A stretch of 28,468 nt of DNA from Plantago elongata. Lineage: Eukaryota > Streptophyta > Magnoliopsida > Lamiales > Plantaginaceae. Location: positions 1 to 28,468 of the forward strand of contig JAYMSP010001832.1 of assembly GCA_036897095.1 (NCBI GenBank). The letters are read 5' to 3'. The position numbers and the translations under genes were made by a program. The notes beneath the pieces were generated by a model. That model was not told where the DNA came from. It worked only from the letters and a program-made list of their open reading frames with translations, and ran no database searches. Position 1 is the first letter of the stretch; the number at the start of each line of letters is the position of its first letter. Shown one piece after another: positions 10,968 through 19,884 of this stretch.

Positions 10968-13900
10968 TCAAGTTTTCAATGTCACCTTGTGGACCATTGT
11001 CTCCTTGTGGATTTGGTGGCAACTCTTCTCTACAAGGTCGAGCAGCTTCTCTAGGTTAGAGGACCATGAATTCAGAATTTCATTGCTATCTTTTGCTGTT
11101 TGGAAAGATACCACGCCAACAGGCCTGTCAATCTTTGCAATTAAAGCTTTGGAGACTACCATTTCTGAAAGATGCTTCTCGGCTTCCTATCATACAATAC
11201 ATCCACAAAAAATTAAAATTTATTCAAGGCACTCTTACTAATATGCAATCGGTGGTTTGAACACTCAAAATCATCATTAGTGAAAATAGATGATCTTGCA
11301 AATTCTACTGGCTATCGATATCTGTGGTATCTGGCGTAGATTAAAATATACTAAGATACATTCGTTTGACCAAAAACGTTTATGACAAAATGGAATAACC
11401 ATAATCCAAGATGCATTCTGAAATATGACATTGCTAGCTTGTGTCACATAATAAAAACAGATAATTACACAAAATGGTACAATTGTACAAGGAATGGAGT
11501 GTTACCTGGATGGTAAGGCATAATAGATCAGCAAGTCTCTTGATGGTTATCCTAGAGTAGTATTTTGACACAACAAGGATGTTCTGTGAAGAATGCAAGG
11601 TTTCAATGTGAGAAAATAAGAAATTGTATAGATTCTTCATTCCTGTCAACAGCAGTGAGCCAACACATTCAAAATAAAGGGTCAAGGAGTATTACGTGTT
11701 CTATGACCCTTAGTTTAAGATCTTCAGCAGCCTTTTCGACCAAAGCACCGCCAGGCATGGTACTTTCCCTCTCAAACTCCCCTTTGAATGTGTTCCAGAG
11801 AGATGTCCACTGGATGACCTCCATTGTAATTAGTTGTTTCAGTAGTAACCTGGATACAGGGTAAAGCAAGTTTCAATTGAGTTGGAACTGTCATATGCTG
11901 GTAAAGTAAAAAAAAAATCGATACAGAATACAGGTATTCTGACCTAAACTCAGGAAGTTCAGAAAAGTTCTTATCCTCGAGAGTTGAGTGGAGAAGGCTA
12001 GACTGCATAGGATCATGAGGCGCCAAGACGAGGTACCAGCATATTTTTCTCAATACCTGCAAAAAGTAAAATGACCAAAGCTATTTTCAGCATACATTGG
12101 AAAAGTACAAAAAATATCAAGGGATTGAAACATACTTTTGTAGTGAAGAGTACTCAAATTTTAAATGGATTACAATGATACAAAAGAATATCTAAATTGT
12201 TTATACCGGTATCCACAATTCAGGATTTTCCTTCACAGAGGGAATCTCATATATTGACTTGTAGCACCGACATATTTCAAGGTAATCATTGCTATGCGAG
12301 TAATACCTACATCAGAAAGTCAATTAATTAATTTTGGCATGTTCGTAACATAATCAAGGAGAGATCACGGGATTATAAATAACTGAGATTATAAAAGGGA
12401 AGGGAGAATAAGTGAAAAGAAAAACCACGTGTATGGAGTTGCAAAATACATAAATACTGAAATAAATAATTCTTTTAGTTCGAGAAACACGGAAATGGAT
12501 AGTAGATACATAATTTCTAACTATAACTGCCCATCTAAACAAATTAGCAAACCGCACACCACGACAATCTTTTCCTCAGTCTAACAATAAATGTAAATGC
12601 CAAATACGTATTATAGAATTAACCCTAGTTAATATGCATGATAAGTATATTAATACCGAGTCTGATACACCCCACATGTGTATCCGTCATTCATATATAT
12701 GCATGATGTTTCAATTTTATATCAGATCTTTTTCTACTCTGGTAACATGAAAGAAGATTGAATTAGATGCTGGAATGAGAAGCTATTAGAATACCTACCG
12801 AATCATGAGTTCGTAGTAAATCTGCTTAAGCTCCGGAAGTGACGGAATATCAGCTGGAGCTTCTTCAACAAGAGTTTCACCTTCTTTTGGTTTCTTCTTT
12901 TCCTTGTTAGTATCAGCTTCAAAAACTCTTGGGCTGATCTTTCTAGAGAGTATCTGTGCACGTACATAATCCTCGCGATCTAAACATAAACGGACCTGTA
13001 GAAGAATTTATCACATCAGATAAGCAGAGTAAAACACTATTGCGAGCAAAATGGGCAATAGTTGCAAGACATACCTGCTCAAGTATGAAAGCAATCTTCT
13101 CAGTTTTTGCCATGGCCCCAAATGTTTCAACCTGTAACACGCAAGTGTCAGCAAAGTAATGCACAGGTAATGAAATGACTGAGTAACGCATTCAGAAAAA
13201 TAGATAACGTGTGTCACTGACCGCAACTTCTTGCATCAAATCTGCAGCCTCAGCTATTTGGCCTTGTTCTTCCTTAATTTTTGCAAGTCTTCTGATCAAG
13301 CGAGCCCTCTCTATTTCAACATAAATCTGCAGGTGGCATAACATTTAAGAGCTACATATCAAACAATCAAGGTGCACGAATTAAAGGAGATACGATGAGT
13401 ATTCTAAAAACAAGTTACCTTCCCAGCAGAAACACTGTTGAGGGTCTTAATGAGCTCGATTTTAGTCTCAACATCAGGTGTCTGGTCAATATATTGCATT
13501 GCTTGTTGGACCATTGCTTGAACCGCCTACAATCACCATGAAACAAAGGGTTAGACATGAATCTTCTATTCACATGAACATCAAACATCATAACAGAAGT
13601 GGGCAGAAAAATATATTTTCAACAAGGAATAATATTTAATAAACTTACTACAGTGGTAGAATGACGCAAATCACAAGCACAACCAAACAACAGCAAGAGG
13701 TTGAACAATCCTCATAAAGTCTAATTCATTTGGTCATGCAAATTCCTAAAAAACATACGAGGACCGAGGACTGCACACAGTAACCACCTCTCACTTCAAT
13801 CTAAATCTACACTAGCAATTTGCATCACAGGTTCCAATAAACAAATACAAACAGTAAAAACGAGCTTCTAAGATCAAAACAGCTCCAAACTGCCTTATAC

Positions 13901-14522
13901 TCCAATGTCCTTATCCAAACACCCAACCTAAGCTAAAATCAACAGTAGAATCTAAAAATTCAGCTACAAATCACAACATATATCACAATCAATTCAAATA
14001 ACAACCTCATTAGAAAAATAGTAACAATCACATCTAATACACATTTATTCATCCATTTTCACAACGATGAACAGCTCTCAGTTGGTAAGAAAGACGCCTT
14101 CACTTCCAACCAATAGGTTGGGGTTGAGTCACACTTTAGAAGACGTTTCAAAAAAAAAATCACATCTAATACAAACAAACAAGCATAGACATTAGATGCA
14201 AATGTATATATTCCGAGAATCCGATCAAATAAACGCTGACCTGCTTCAACTGGCCACGACGCTTCGAAAGAACACCAATCTGATCGTTGAGTGTTTTCCA
14301 CGCGCCAGCATCGAAGCAGAGCTGCAGAATATCGGTGGCGGCCTTTCGCGTGCCGGCGACATCTCCGACCTGTCGCATCTGCTTCTCCACATTGAGAAGC
14401 GCCTCAATTTGCGCATCTAGATTAGTACCTCCGTTTTCCTGTGACAAAGGGAGAAGAGAAAGTGAGAATCAAGGCACAAGATCTGCTAGAGAGAAGATCG
14501 TTTGAAGGAATTCGATTACCAT
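10968..14522 (-). CDS. RPN5: 26S proteasome non-ATPase regulatory subunit RPN5 (PSMD12)
   Basis: RPN5 is a PCI-domain subunit of the 19S regulatory lid, which docks substrates and supports the deubiquitinase RPN11. Eleven coding exons on the minus strand: 14520-14522, 14241-14438, 13419-13526, 13222-13326, 13075-13131, 12799-12995, 12207-12306, 11944-12056, 11696-11849, 11506-11583 and 10968-11186. All introns are GT-AG. They sum to 1332 bases, or 443 codons, against about 442 in Arabidopsis. The start is [20 protein letters not shown]. Later landmarks are [57 protein letters not shown] and the PCI winged-helix block [20 protein letters not shown] followed by [20 protein letters not shown]. 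The end is [12 protein letters not shown]. The coding part of exon 1 is only the ATG, whose G abuts the GT donor. No break was found. Intron 2 holds a SINE, and a Mutator-like element begins 155 bp upstream of the ATG. Confidence 0.96.
14027..14173 (+). mobile_element. tRNA-derived SINE in RPN5 intron 2
   Basis: The insert spans 14042-14158 and is flanked by a perfect 15-bp target duplication ATCACATCTAATACA (14027-14041 and 14159-14173). It contains an A-box-like AGCTCTCAGTTGGTAAG, a B-box-like GGTTGGGGTTGAGTC (14117-14131) and an A-run tail before the 3' duplication. These are the parts of a short tRNA-derived SINE, about 117 bp. It lies antisense to RPN5 and well inside an intron. Confidence 0.8.
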
Positions 14523-14557
14523 CTCGTCGATTGGATTTGAATCAGTAGGTGTGGATT

Positions 14558-14565
14558 AAACCCTA
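14558..14565 (+). promoter_or_regulatory. Telo-box (AAACCCTA) in RPN5 5' leader/promoter
   Basis: AAACCCTA lies 36 bases upstream of the RPN5 ATG (AGGGTTT on the gene strand). Telo-boxes are common near the start of plant genes for translation and other housekeeping machinery. The same box sits at 18590-18597 before the truncated copy. Confidence 0.45.
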
Positions 14566-14990
14566 GAAATGGCGAGATAGCTGATAATCTGTCTCTTATA
14601 TGAATTTTGGCTTTCTTGTAGAAGAGGATACTTCGGAAATAGTAAAAAGGAGTGATAATTTTTTATATTCTCAGAACAGTAAAAATTTAAAAAAGATACC
14701 TTAATTTATCGTGATAGTTTTAAAAAATGTACCTAAAATTTTTACCATATAATTTTAGTACCTTAAATTGATATTATGTTCATTTTTTATATTTCGTTAT
14801 AGGTAGCAGCATAATTACGTAACACGTGTCACAATGAAAAATGTTAAAATACGATGGACCTTAACATAAATACGATCGTCTTTATTAATTATAAATAGAT
14901 CCTAAGTTTTAACAATATTACTAAATTACCAATACTTAACTATATCTCTATTGAAAATAATCTATAAAAGAATAAAGAATAAAATCTTTC

Positions 14991-15083
14991 GTGGCTGAAT
15001 TCTTCCGTCGTCGTGGAGCTTCCAGATCCGGCAGCTTGGATGCTCCATCGAGGATGAATCACTTGCGAAATTCAAAGATCTAA
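14991..15083 (+). other. GC-richer coding-like island inside the MULE (possible captured gene fragment)
   Basis: In strongly AT-rich flanks, this stretch reads open for 30 codons (VAEFFRRRGASRSGSLDAPS then RMNHLRNSKI, stop). Pack-MULEs carry such host fragments. The parent gene is not recognised and the stretch is short. Confidence 0.25.
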
Positions 15084-15556
15084 TTGAAATATTTATTGTA
15101 GAAAATCGTGTTTTTGAATTTTTAAATTTATTTATTTATTTATTTTATATGTAATAAAATGTAAAATATTTTTTAATTATATTAAACAATTTATACCCAT
15201 AAATTACGAGAGAGTGACATGTGTCCCACCTTTTTATAATTTAATTTAATTTAATTATTAATTATTTTTTATATATACAAATTTATTTTAAAATTATAAT
15301 TTATAATTTTTCAGATTTTTTATACATTTTTTTGTAATTTGAAATCAATTTTCCCCCTCTCTCTTCTTCCTTTAAACCTTATTTTATATTGATTTTACAA
15401 AATAGGGTTGATTTATAATAATTGAAAGTTATATGGTGAAATTTGAAATTGCCAAAATTTATTTTATTTGCGATTTTACCCATTAAAATTCTAAATTTTC
15501 AAATTGACACATGTCGATTAATTAAACTGCCACATGTCACGGAGATACCTAAATTG

Positions 15557-16528
15557 GACACTGTATTGGCCAAAATTCGTTATTGTCTACTGAACAAGCG
15601 AACCGGTCCATCAAGGCTACTGCCCCATCGAAAGTCTATTGACAAGTCCAGCTTAGCTAGCTACATACACTGGTTAGACCCCAAAACCTGGTAAGGTGGC
15701 CGACCGAGTTGGGTCATCCATTCAACCAAGCAATCATTTAGCTAGCTTGACCTCACCAGACTCCAAGCTGGTTGGCAACCCAACAAGCTTGTATAACCCT
15801 GCCAGCCACTCAAGTGGTCGACAAGTTAACCAGCCTACTTCACATGTCTAACCATGTTAGCCTAACAAGCTGGTCAACGCACACTACTTGATGAACTCAT
15901 TCAACCAGTAAGCAACCGACTAGACTTAATCAGTCCACCAAAGCACTCCTCACCCGAAATATAGGAGAGGTGGGTATGGACTCTAACGGTTGAATGGTTT
16001 ATATAGGAAGGCAGGCGGAAGGAGAAAATGATCATCCCATTCTGACTACGAAACCCTAGCTATCAGTCTGATGACTCCATCTCTAGCACTCGATCAATCA
16101 CTAACTCAATCAAGCTACCAGGTTGCCAGTCGATCAATCAAGCTACCAGGCTGCCAGTCAATCGATCAGGCTGCCAGATAGTCGAATCACCAAGCGACCA
16201 ACCATCACCTTTCCGCCACCTCTCCTTCCGACGACCACTAATTAGCTAGCTCTCTCACGATCAGCTGGCCTATCATCGCTAACCATCCCCTCTATGCCGA
16301 ACCGTCAACAAAATAAGTCGACATTCATCATCCCCCCTTTTCTCTATATCACTCTGTTTATCTTCTACCAACTTACTAACTTGAGCGCCGGAGTCTATAC
16401 GATCGGCACCACACCGGTGTCACCTTGGTACTTTGCGTTTCGTTTGCTACTTGTCGTCTTGCAGGTTGTCAGTGTCCCCCAATTCATCAACCTAAATTCG
16501 ATTGTAGATTCTGAGCGTCTACATACAC
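15557..16528. mobile_element. Solo LTR (probable Ty3/gypsy), copy 2
   Basis: A 962-bp LTR at 15562-16523 begins TGTATTGGCC and ends GCGTCTACA, with proper TG...CA ends. The flanking 5-mers GACAC (15557-15561) and TACAC (16524-16528) match at 4 of 5 and look like a mutated target duplication. It has a TATATA at 16000-16005, and shares with copy 1 the blocks GACTCTAACGGTTG, TATATAGGAAGGCA and CAACCTAAATTCGATTGTAG. No internal domains follow. It is nested in the MULE. The open frame at 16294-16701 runs across its 3' part into MULE sequence and is not a gene. Confidence 0.8.
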
Positions 16529-16629
16529 AATGCCAACTTAAGGTATCAAAATCGGATAGTAACAATCAAATGTACATTTTTTTAAAATGTCACAACGGTA
16601 CCTTTTTCGAATTTTTTCCTTTTCAGAAC

Positions 16630-17019
16630 TATGAAGTTTTGGTAAATTACACAAACATGTTGCAAGGTATAGTTAATTCCAGAATTCGGATTAGGTTTTA
16701 ACAATATTTTCATATGTCCAAGATATTTACTAGTTTTATCTCAAGAATGTTAACAATCTCACTAGTCCGACAGTTTGATTTAGTGTGGAATTCAGCGGGT
16801 AAGCCGTTTATCACGTAATCGTGCAATGTATATATGAGACGTCAAAGCTGGAGAGACAAACCAAACCATTCGTGTTATTCCGTATGAGGTTAAACCATAC
16901 GGTGAAATCCTACGTGACTTTAAATTTGTTCTATTCTCTTGAACTTTGGCTAATAAAATATTTATTTCCCAAAGATTGGTGTTTTTGGTTTGGAAGTTCC
17001 ACTTCAATTGTGATAGCCG
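16630..17019. other. Spacer between duplication copies
   Basis: The first 130 bases or so continue copy A of the duplication. The rest, to about 17019, is not recognised. A small inverted repeat CCGTATG...CATACGG occurs at about 16880-16903. No gene is supported. Confidence 0.35.
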
Positions 17020-17524
17020 CCACTTGCTACATTTAATCCTAATTTGAACTTTAATTGATAACATAATTTGTCCACTTTTATCCTACATGATACGGTGTTT
17101 GAAGAATAATGTAAAGTGAAGTCCTTCGAATTCACACCGGAAAGCCAACAAAGCGAAGAAGGGAAAAAAAAAATAAAGAGATCATTTTTCAACTATTCCC
17201 CCAGTAACTTGCACAAAAAGTTGAAAATCCATAACCAATGTTTTTTAGCAAACCCTATATTGACAAATACACGTCTATATGAGTTTCTTGAAAGTAAGCG
17301 TAAATCTTAATATTTAAATCAAATACTAAATAAACAATTAAATCCAATGTCTGAGTCTTACAAGGACATTGAAATTCAAGATATTCTTCTTGATATTCTT
17401 CTTAATTCTTGTACGTGTACAAGTAAAAACTCAACTCAAGTTTGTAGTAAAAAAAAAACAGATTATTTGTTCATGACTTCTTCTCAATGAAAGGACTGGT
17501 AATCACTAATAACTATGTGGCTAC

Positions 17525-18556
17525 TTATATGGCAATCCTTAATGCATCAGTCTTCAATGTCACCTTGTGTACCAATGTCTCCTTGTAGATTTTGTGGCAA
17601 CTCTTCTCTACAAGGTCGGGCAGCTTCTCTAGGTTGGCGGACCATGAATTCAGAATTCCATTAATGCTATCTTTTGATGTTTGGAAATATACCACACCAG
17701 CAGGCCTGTCAATCTTTGCAACTAATGCTCCGGAGACGACCATGTCTGAAAGATGCTTCTCGGTCTCCTGTCATACAATAAATCCATACAAGAAATTATT
17801 CAAGGCGATCTTACTAATATGCATGTATGTATAAACAGCCACAAAGCAGTTCAAACTCCATTCAGACTCAAACAATCGAACTAATAGATGAGACGAGCGG
17901 AATAAGCTCATGATTAAGTAACAAATGTAGATATTTGTAATCTGGTTTTCTCGGTTTTAATTGTTATCCACCAAACTGGCTATTTTGCCTACATTTCTCA
18001 TTCCTGAAAATCTCTATATAGCTCCGATATGTTTTGTAATCAGTTAGTCTTCTAGTTCCAAAATATTCTAACTTCCATGATTAATTTGTTTAGCCAAAAA
18101 AAAAAAAAAAGGCTATGTAGAATGGACTGAATAACCATAATCCAAGATGCTTTCCGCATAATAACATCAGTAGTTTATGTCATGTAATCGAAAACGGGCA
18201 ATTACTTTACTACACAAAGTAGCAAGGAACGGAGAGTTAATTACCTGGATGGTAAGGCATAACATATCAGCAAGTCTCATAATGGTGATCCTAGAGTAGT
18301 ATGTGGATATATCAAGGATCTTCTGCAAGAAATTGAGGTACGTATGAATGTTCGAATGTAAGAAATCGTACGAATCCTTCATTTCTATGAACAACAGAGA
18401 GCCAATGAATTCAGGAGAAAGGGTCAAGCGTGTACCTCAGTTTGTGCATCTACATTATTTCCTCTGTTTTCCTGTAACAAAAAAGAAAAGAGAGTGAGAG
18501 TCATGGCACAATATCTGCTTAGCAGCCGGAACAGGTTGAAGGAATTTGGTTACCAT
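17525..18556 (-). CDS. Truncated RPN5 paralogue ('mini-RPN5', PCI C-terminal part only)
   Basis: Four exons: 18554-18556 (ATG only), 18436-18471, 18245-18322 and 17525-17767. All junctions are GT-AG and in phase, giving 119 codons. The product would be [13 protein letters not shown], then [26 protein letters not shown], then [20 protein letters not shown] and on to [12 protein letters not shown]. One base lost at the old stop adds DALRIAI. One codon (ATT) is inserted near DSINGI. Everything from inside exon 2 to the exact end of exon 9 is missing, so exon 2 now runs straight into the old intron 9 donor. Against RPN5, exons 10-11 differ by about 19 replacement and 9 silent codons (hand count), suggesting relaxed but not absent constraint. 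What remains is the winged helix and C-terminal helix of the PCI domain. It may be a young gene, a decoy or a pseudogene that has not yet gained a stop. Confidence 0.6.
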
Positions 18557-18589
18557 CTCGGCGATTGGATTACAGTCAGTGTGAGAATT

Positions 18590-18597
18590 AAACCCTA
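18590..18597 (+). promoter_or_regulatory. Telo-box before truncated RPN5
   Basis: AAACCCTA, 34 bases upstream of the ATG of the truncated copy, at the place it holds in full RPN5. The proximal leader is therefore retained. Confidence 0.4.
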
Positions 18598-18800
18598 CCA
18601 ATGGCGAGATATATAGCTAATAATCTGTCACCCTGGCTTTGTATGGTTGTATAGATGTTGGTTTTCTTGGAAGAGGGGATATACTCCAGAATACAACAAA
18701 AAAGCAATAACTTTTTTTTCAGTTCAGAAGTATTGGTGAATTACACAAAAGTGGCCCCCGCAGTCATAGTAAATTCCAGATTCAATGGAATAGTAATATA

Positions 18801-19884
18801 TTGCAATATTGCATAAATAGATGTTACATGAGTCAAGTCTTATTAAGATCTCGCCTCGTTTGATAAGGTGTTTTAGTTGAGTTCGAGTCTAATTTTGTAT
18901 TCGTTTTGTTATCGAGTCGAGTAGGGGTCGACCGGTTGATGAGTGACTTATTTGTATTTAAGCATCAATAGTTCGGCTAATTCATCATGTTCGATTGGTG
19001 AATGTCTTCTTCCCACATAAAAAGTATCTACGAGATTTGAATTGAAGTTCACCATGCACGTGTTTACACGGATAAATCCATCCAACTTCTTGTCGTATAG
19101 GACATGTCCAGATACTACACAAAAACGGTTTTAGTGTCTTGAGGGTTTATGCATATGTATTTCAAACCAGCACACATCTAAGTGCGGACATCGGTAAAAT
19201 AGACACTACCGGATTGTATTTGGAATTGACGGTGGATTATATCCTAAGATGAAACTTTCCGTGATGTTGTGATTTTGTCTTGGAGATGAAGATGTGCGTG
19301 GGGTGCAGACTAATCTGGTTGCGATTTTTGCCAATTTGTTTTCATGTTGGTAGTATAGTAACTGGTGTGGAGTTTTGGTCTTCTTGTGACATTTTGGTTG
19401 TATTGGGTTTTCGGAGAATTCTTTGGTTAGTGGTTTACAAATTGATTAATGGTTGGATGATGTGTTTCTTTTACTTTATAATTATTGTTGGGAGCATTAC
19501 TTATGTTCTTGGCTTTATATAATAAAATTTTAACGGTTTAAAAAAAATAAATTCTTATATTTTACAGTCTCGTGATTTGGCATGATACTTCAAGATTGGT
19601 CTTCCTTCACAGGGGAACCTATACCAATCAAAGATAATCACTAGTTATTTTACGTGAGAGACGACTATATCGAAATAAAATAGAATGTCAACCAACCGAT
19701 TCAAGAATTTGGTTCGGTGTAAATAAACCAAACCCCTGGCTCGAGCATATGAACTTCAAGTAGCCGAAGTACTGAACCTGAGTTATGACAGTTTTTGCCT
19801 CTTGAGTTCTTTCTTGCTTCTTCAATCTCTAATCGCAGTAACCTGTAAAGACAACAATAAAAACCCAGTGTTGAACTTGATCGA
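18801..19884. other. Intergenic, upstream of UBP27
   Basis: No gene is supported. 18845-19010 has TTCGAGT/GAGTCGAGT-rich sequence like dispersed plant repeats. ACTACACAAAAACGG at 19114-19127 faintly resembles a CACTA transposon end, but no partner end was found. The T/G-rich stretch to 19530 (open frame 19280-19522) ends in AATAAAATTT plus an A-run and may be an old LINE tail. About 19560-19884 probably holds the UBP27 promoter and leader; no clear TATA box is seen. Confidence 0.35.

Larger units (their letters stand above)
10400..14677. repeat. Segmental duplication, copy A (carries full RPN5)
   Basis: This segment and 17020-18800 are related in the same orientation. Shared landmarks beyond the exons are: CCTAATTTGA (10420 and 17040), TTTGTCCAC, GTGTTTGAAGAA, TATTCAAGGC...CTTACTAATATGC, the ATG/GT exon 1 junction, and the AAACCCTA box. 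Copy A continues after the inserted Mutator-like element at about 16621-16760, where the sequence around GGTAAATTACACAAA matches GGTGAATTACACAAA at about 18737. Copy B lacks exons 3-9 and most of exon 2. Confidence 0.8.
14669..16629. mobile_element. Mutator-like (MULE) non-autonomous element with nested solo LTR
   Basis: The element spans 14678-16620. Left end AGTAAAAATTTAAAAAAGAT and right end, reverse strand, AGGAAAAAATTCGAAAAAGG begin inverted repeats of roughly 100 bp that continue through a shared TACCTTAA(A/G)TTG block. Flanking 9-mers TCTCAGAAC (14669-14677) and TTTCAGAAC (16621-16629) match at 8 of 9, the duplication size of Mutator elements. The duplicated RPN5 locus at about 18715-18740 preserves the uninterrupted site (TTTTCAGTTCAGAAG...GGTGAATTACAC), an independent proof of insertion. 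Without the nested LTR the element is about 980 bp. A GC-richer island at 14991-15083 may be captured host sequence. Confidence 0.75.
17020..18800. repeat. Segmental duplication, copy B (carries truncated RPN5)
   Basis: Second copy of the RPN5 segment, same orientation as copy A. It preserves the 3' flank, the last two exons and introns, exon 1 with its ATG/GT junction, the telo-box and about 230 bp of 5' flank including the site where copy A later received the MULE. Exons 3-9 are absent. The boundaries are approximate, as similarity fades. Confidence 0.8.

Noticed and set aside
14064..14140. tRNA gene, from A-box and B-box
   Set aside because: No acceptor stem or cloverleaf could be drawn, and the copy has an A-tail and target duplication, so it is a SINE.
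16294..16701. 135-codon open frame as a gene
   Set aside because: It runs from the LTR across its end and the target duplication into MULE sequence; a similar frame occurs in the other LTR.
18845..19010. Named repeat family for the TCGAGT-rich stretch (also 25900-26310)
   Set aside because: Looks like dispersed plant repeat sequence, but no ends or duplications could be set.
19114..19127. CACTA transposon end
   Set aside because: The first base is wrong, no matching opposite end or 3-bp duplication was found.
19280..19522. 80-codon hydrophobic frame
   Set aside because: T/G-rich sequence gives hydrophobic residues by composition; it ends in a tail-like A-rich stretch and looks like old repeat DNA.
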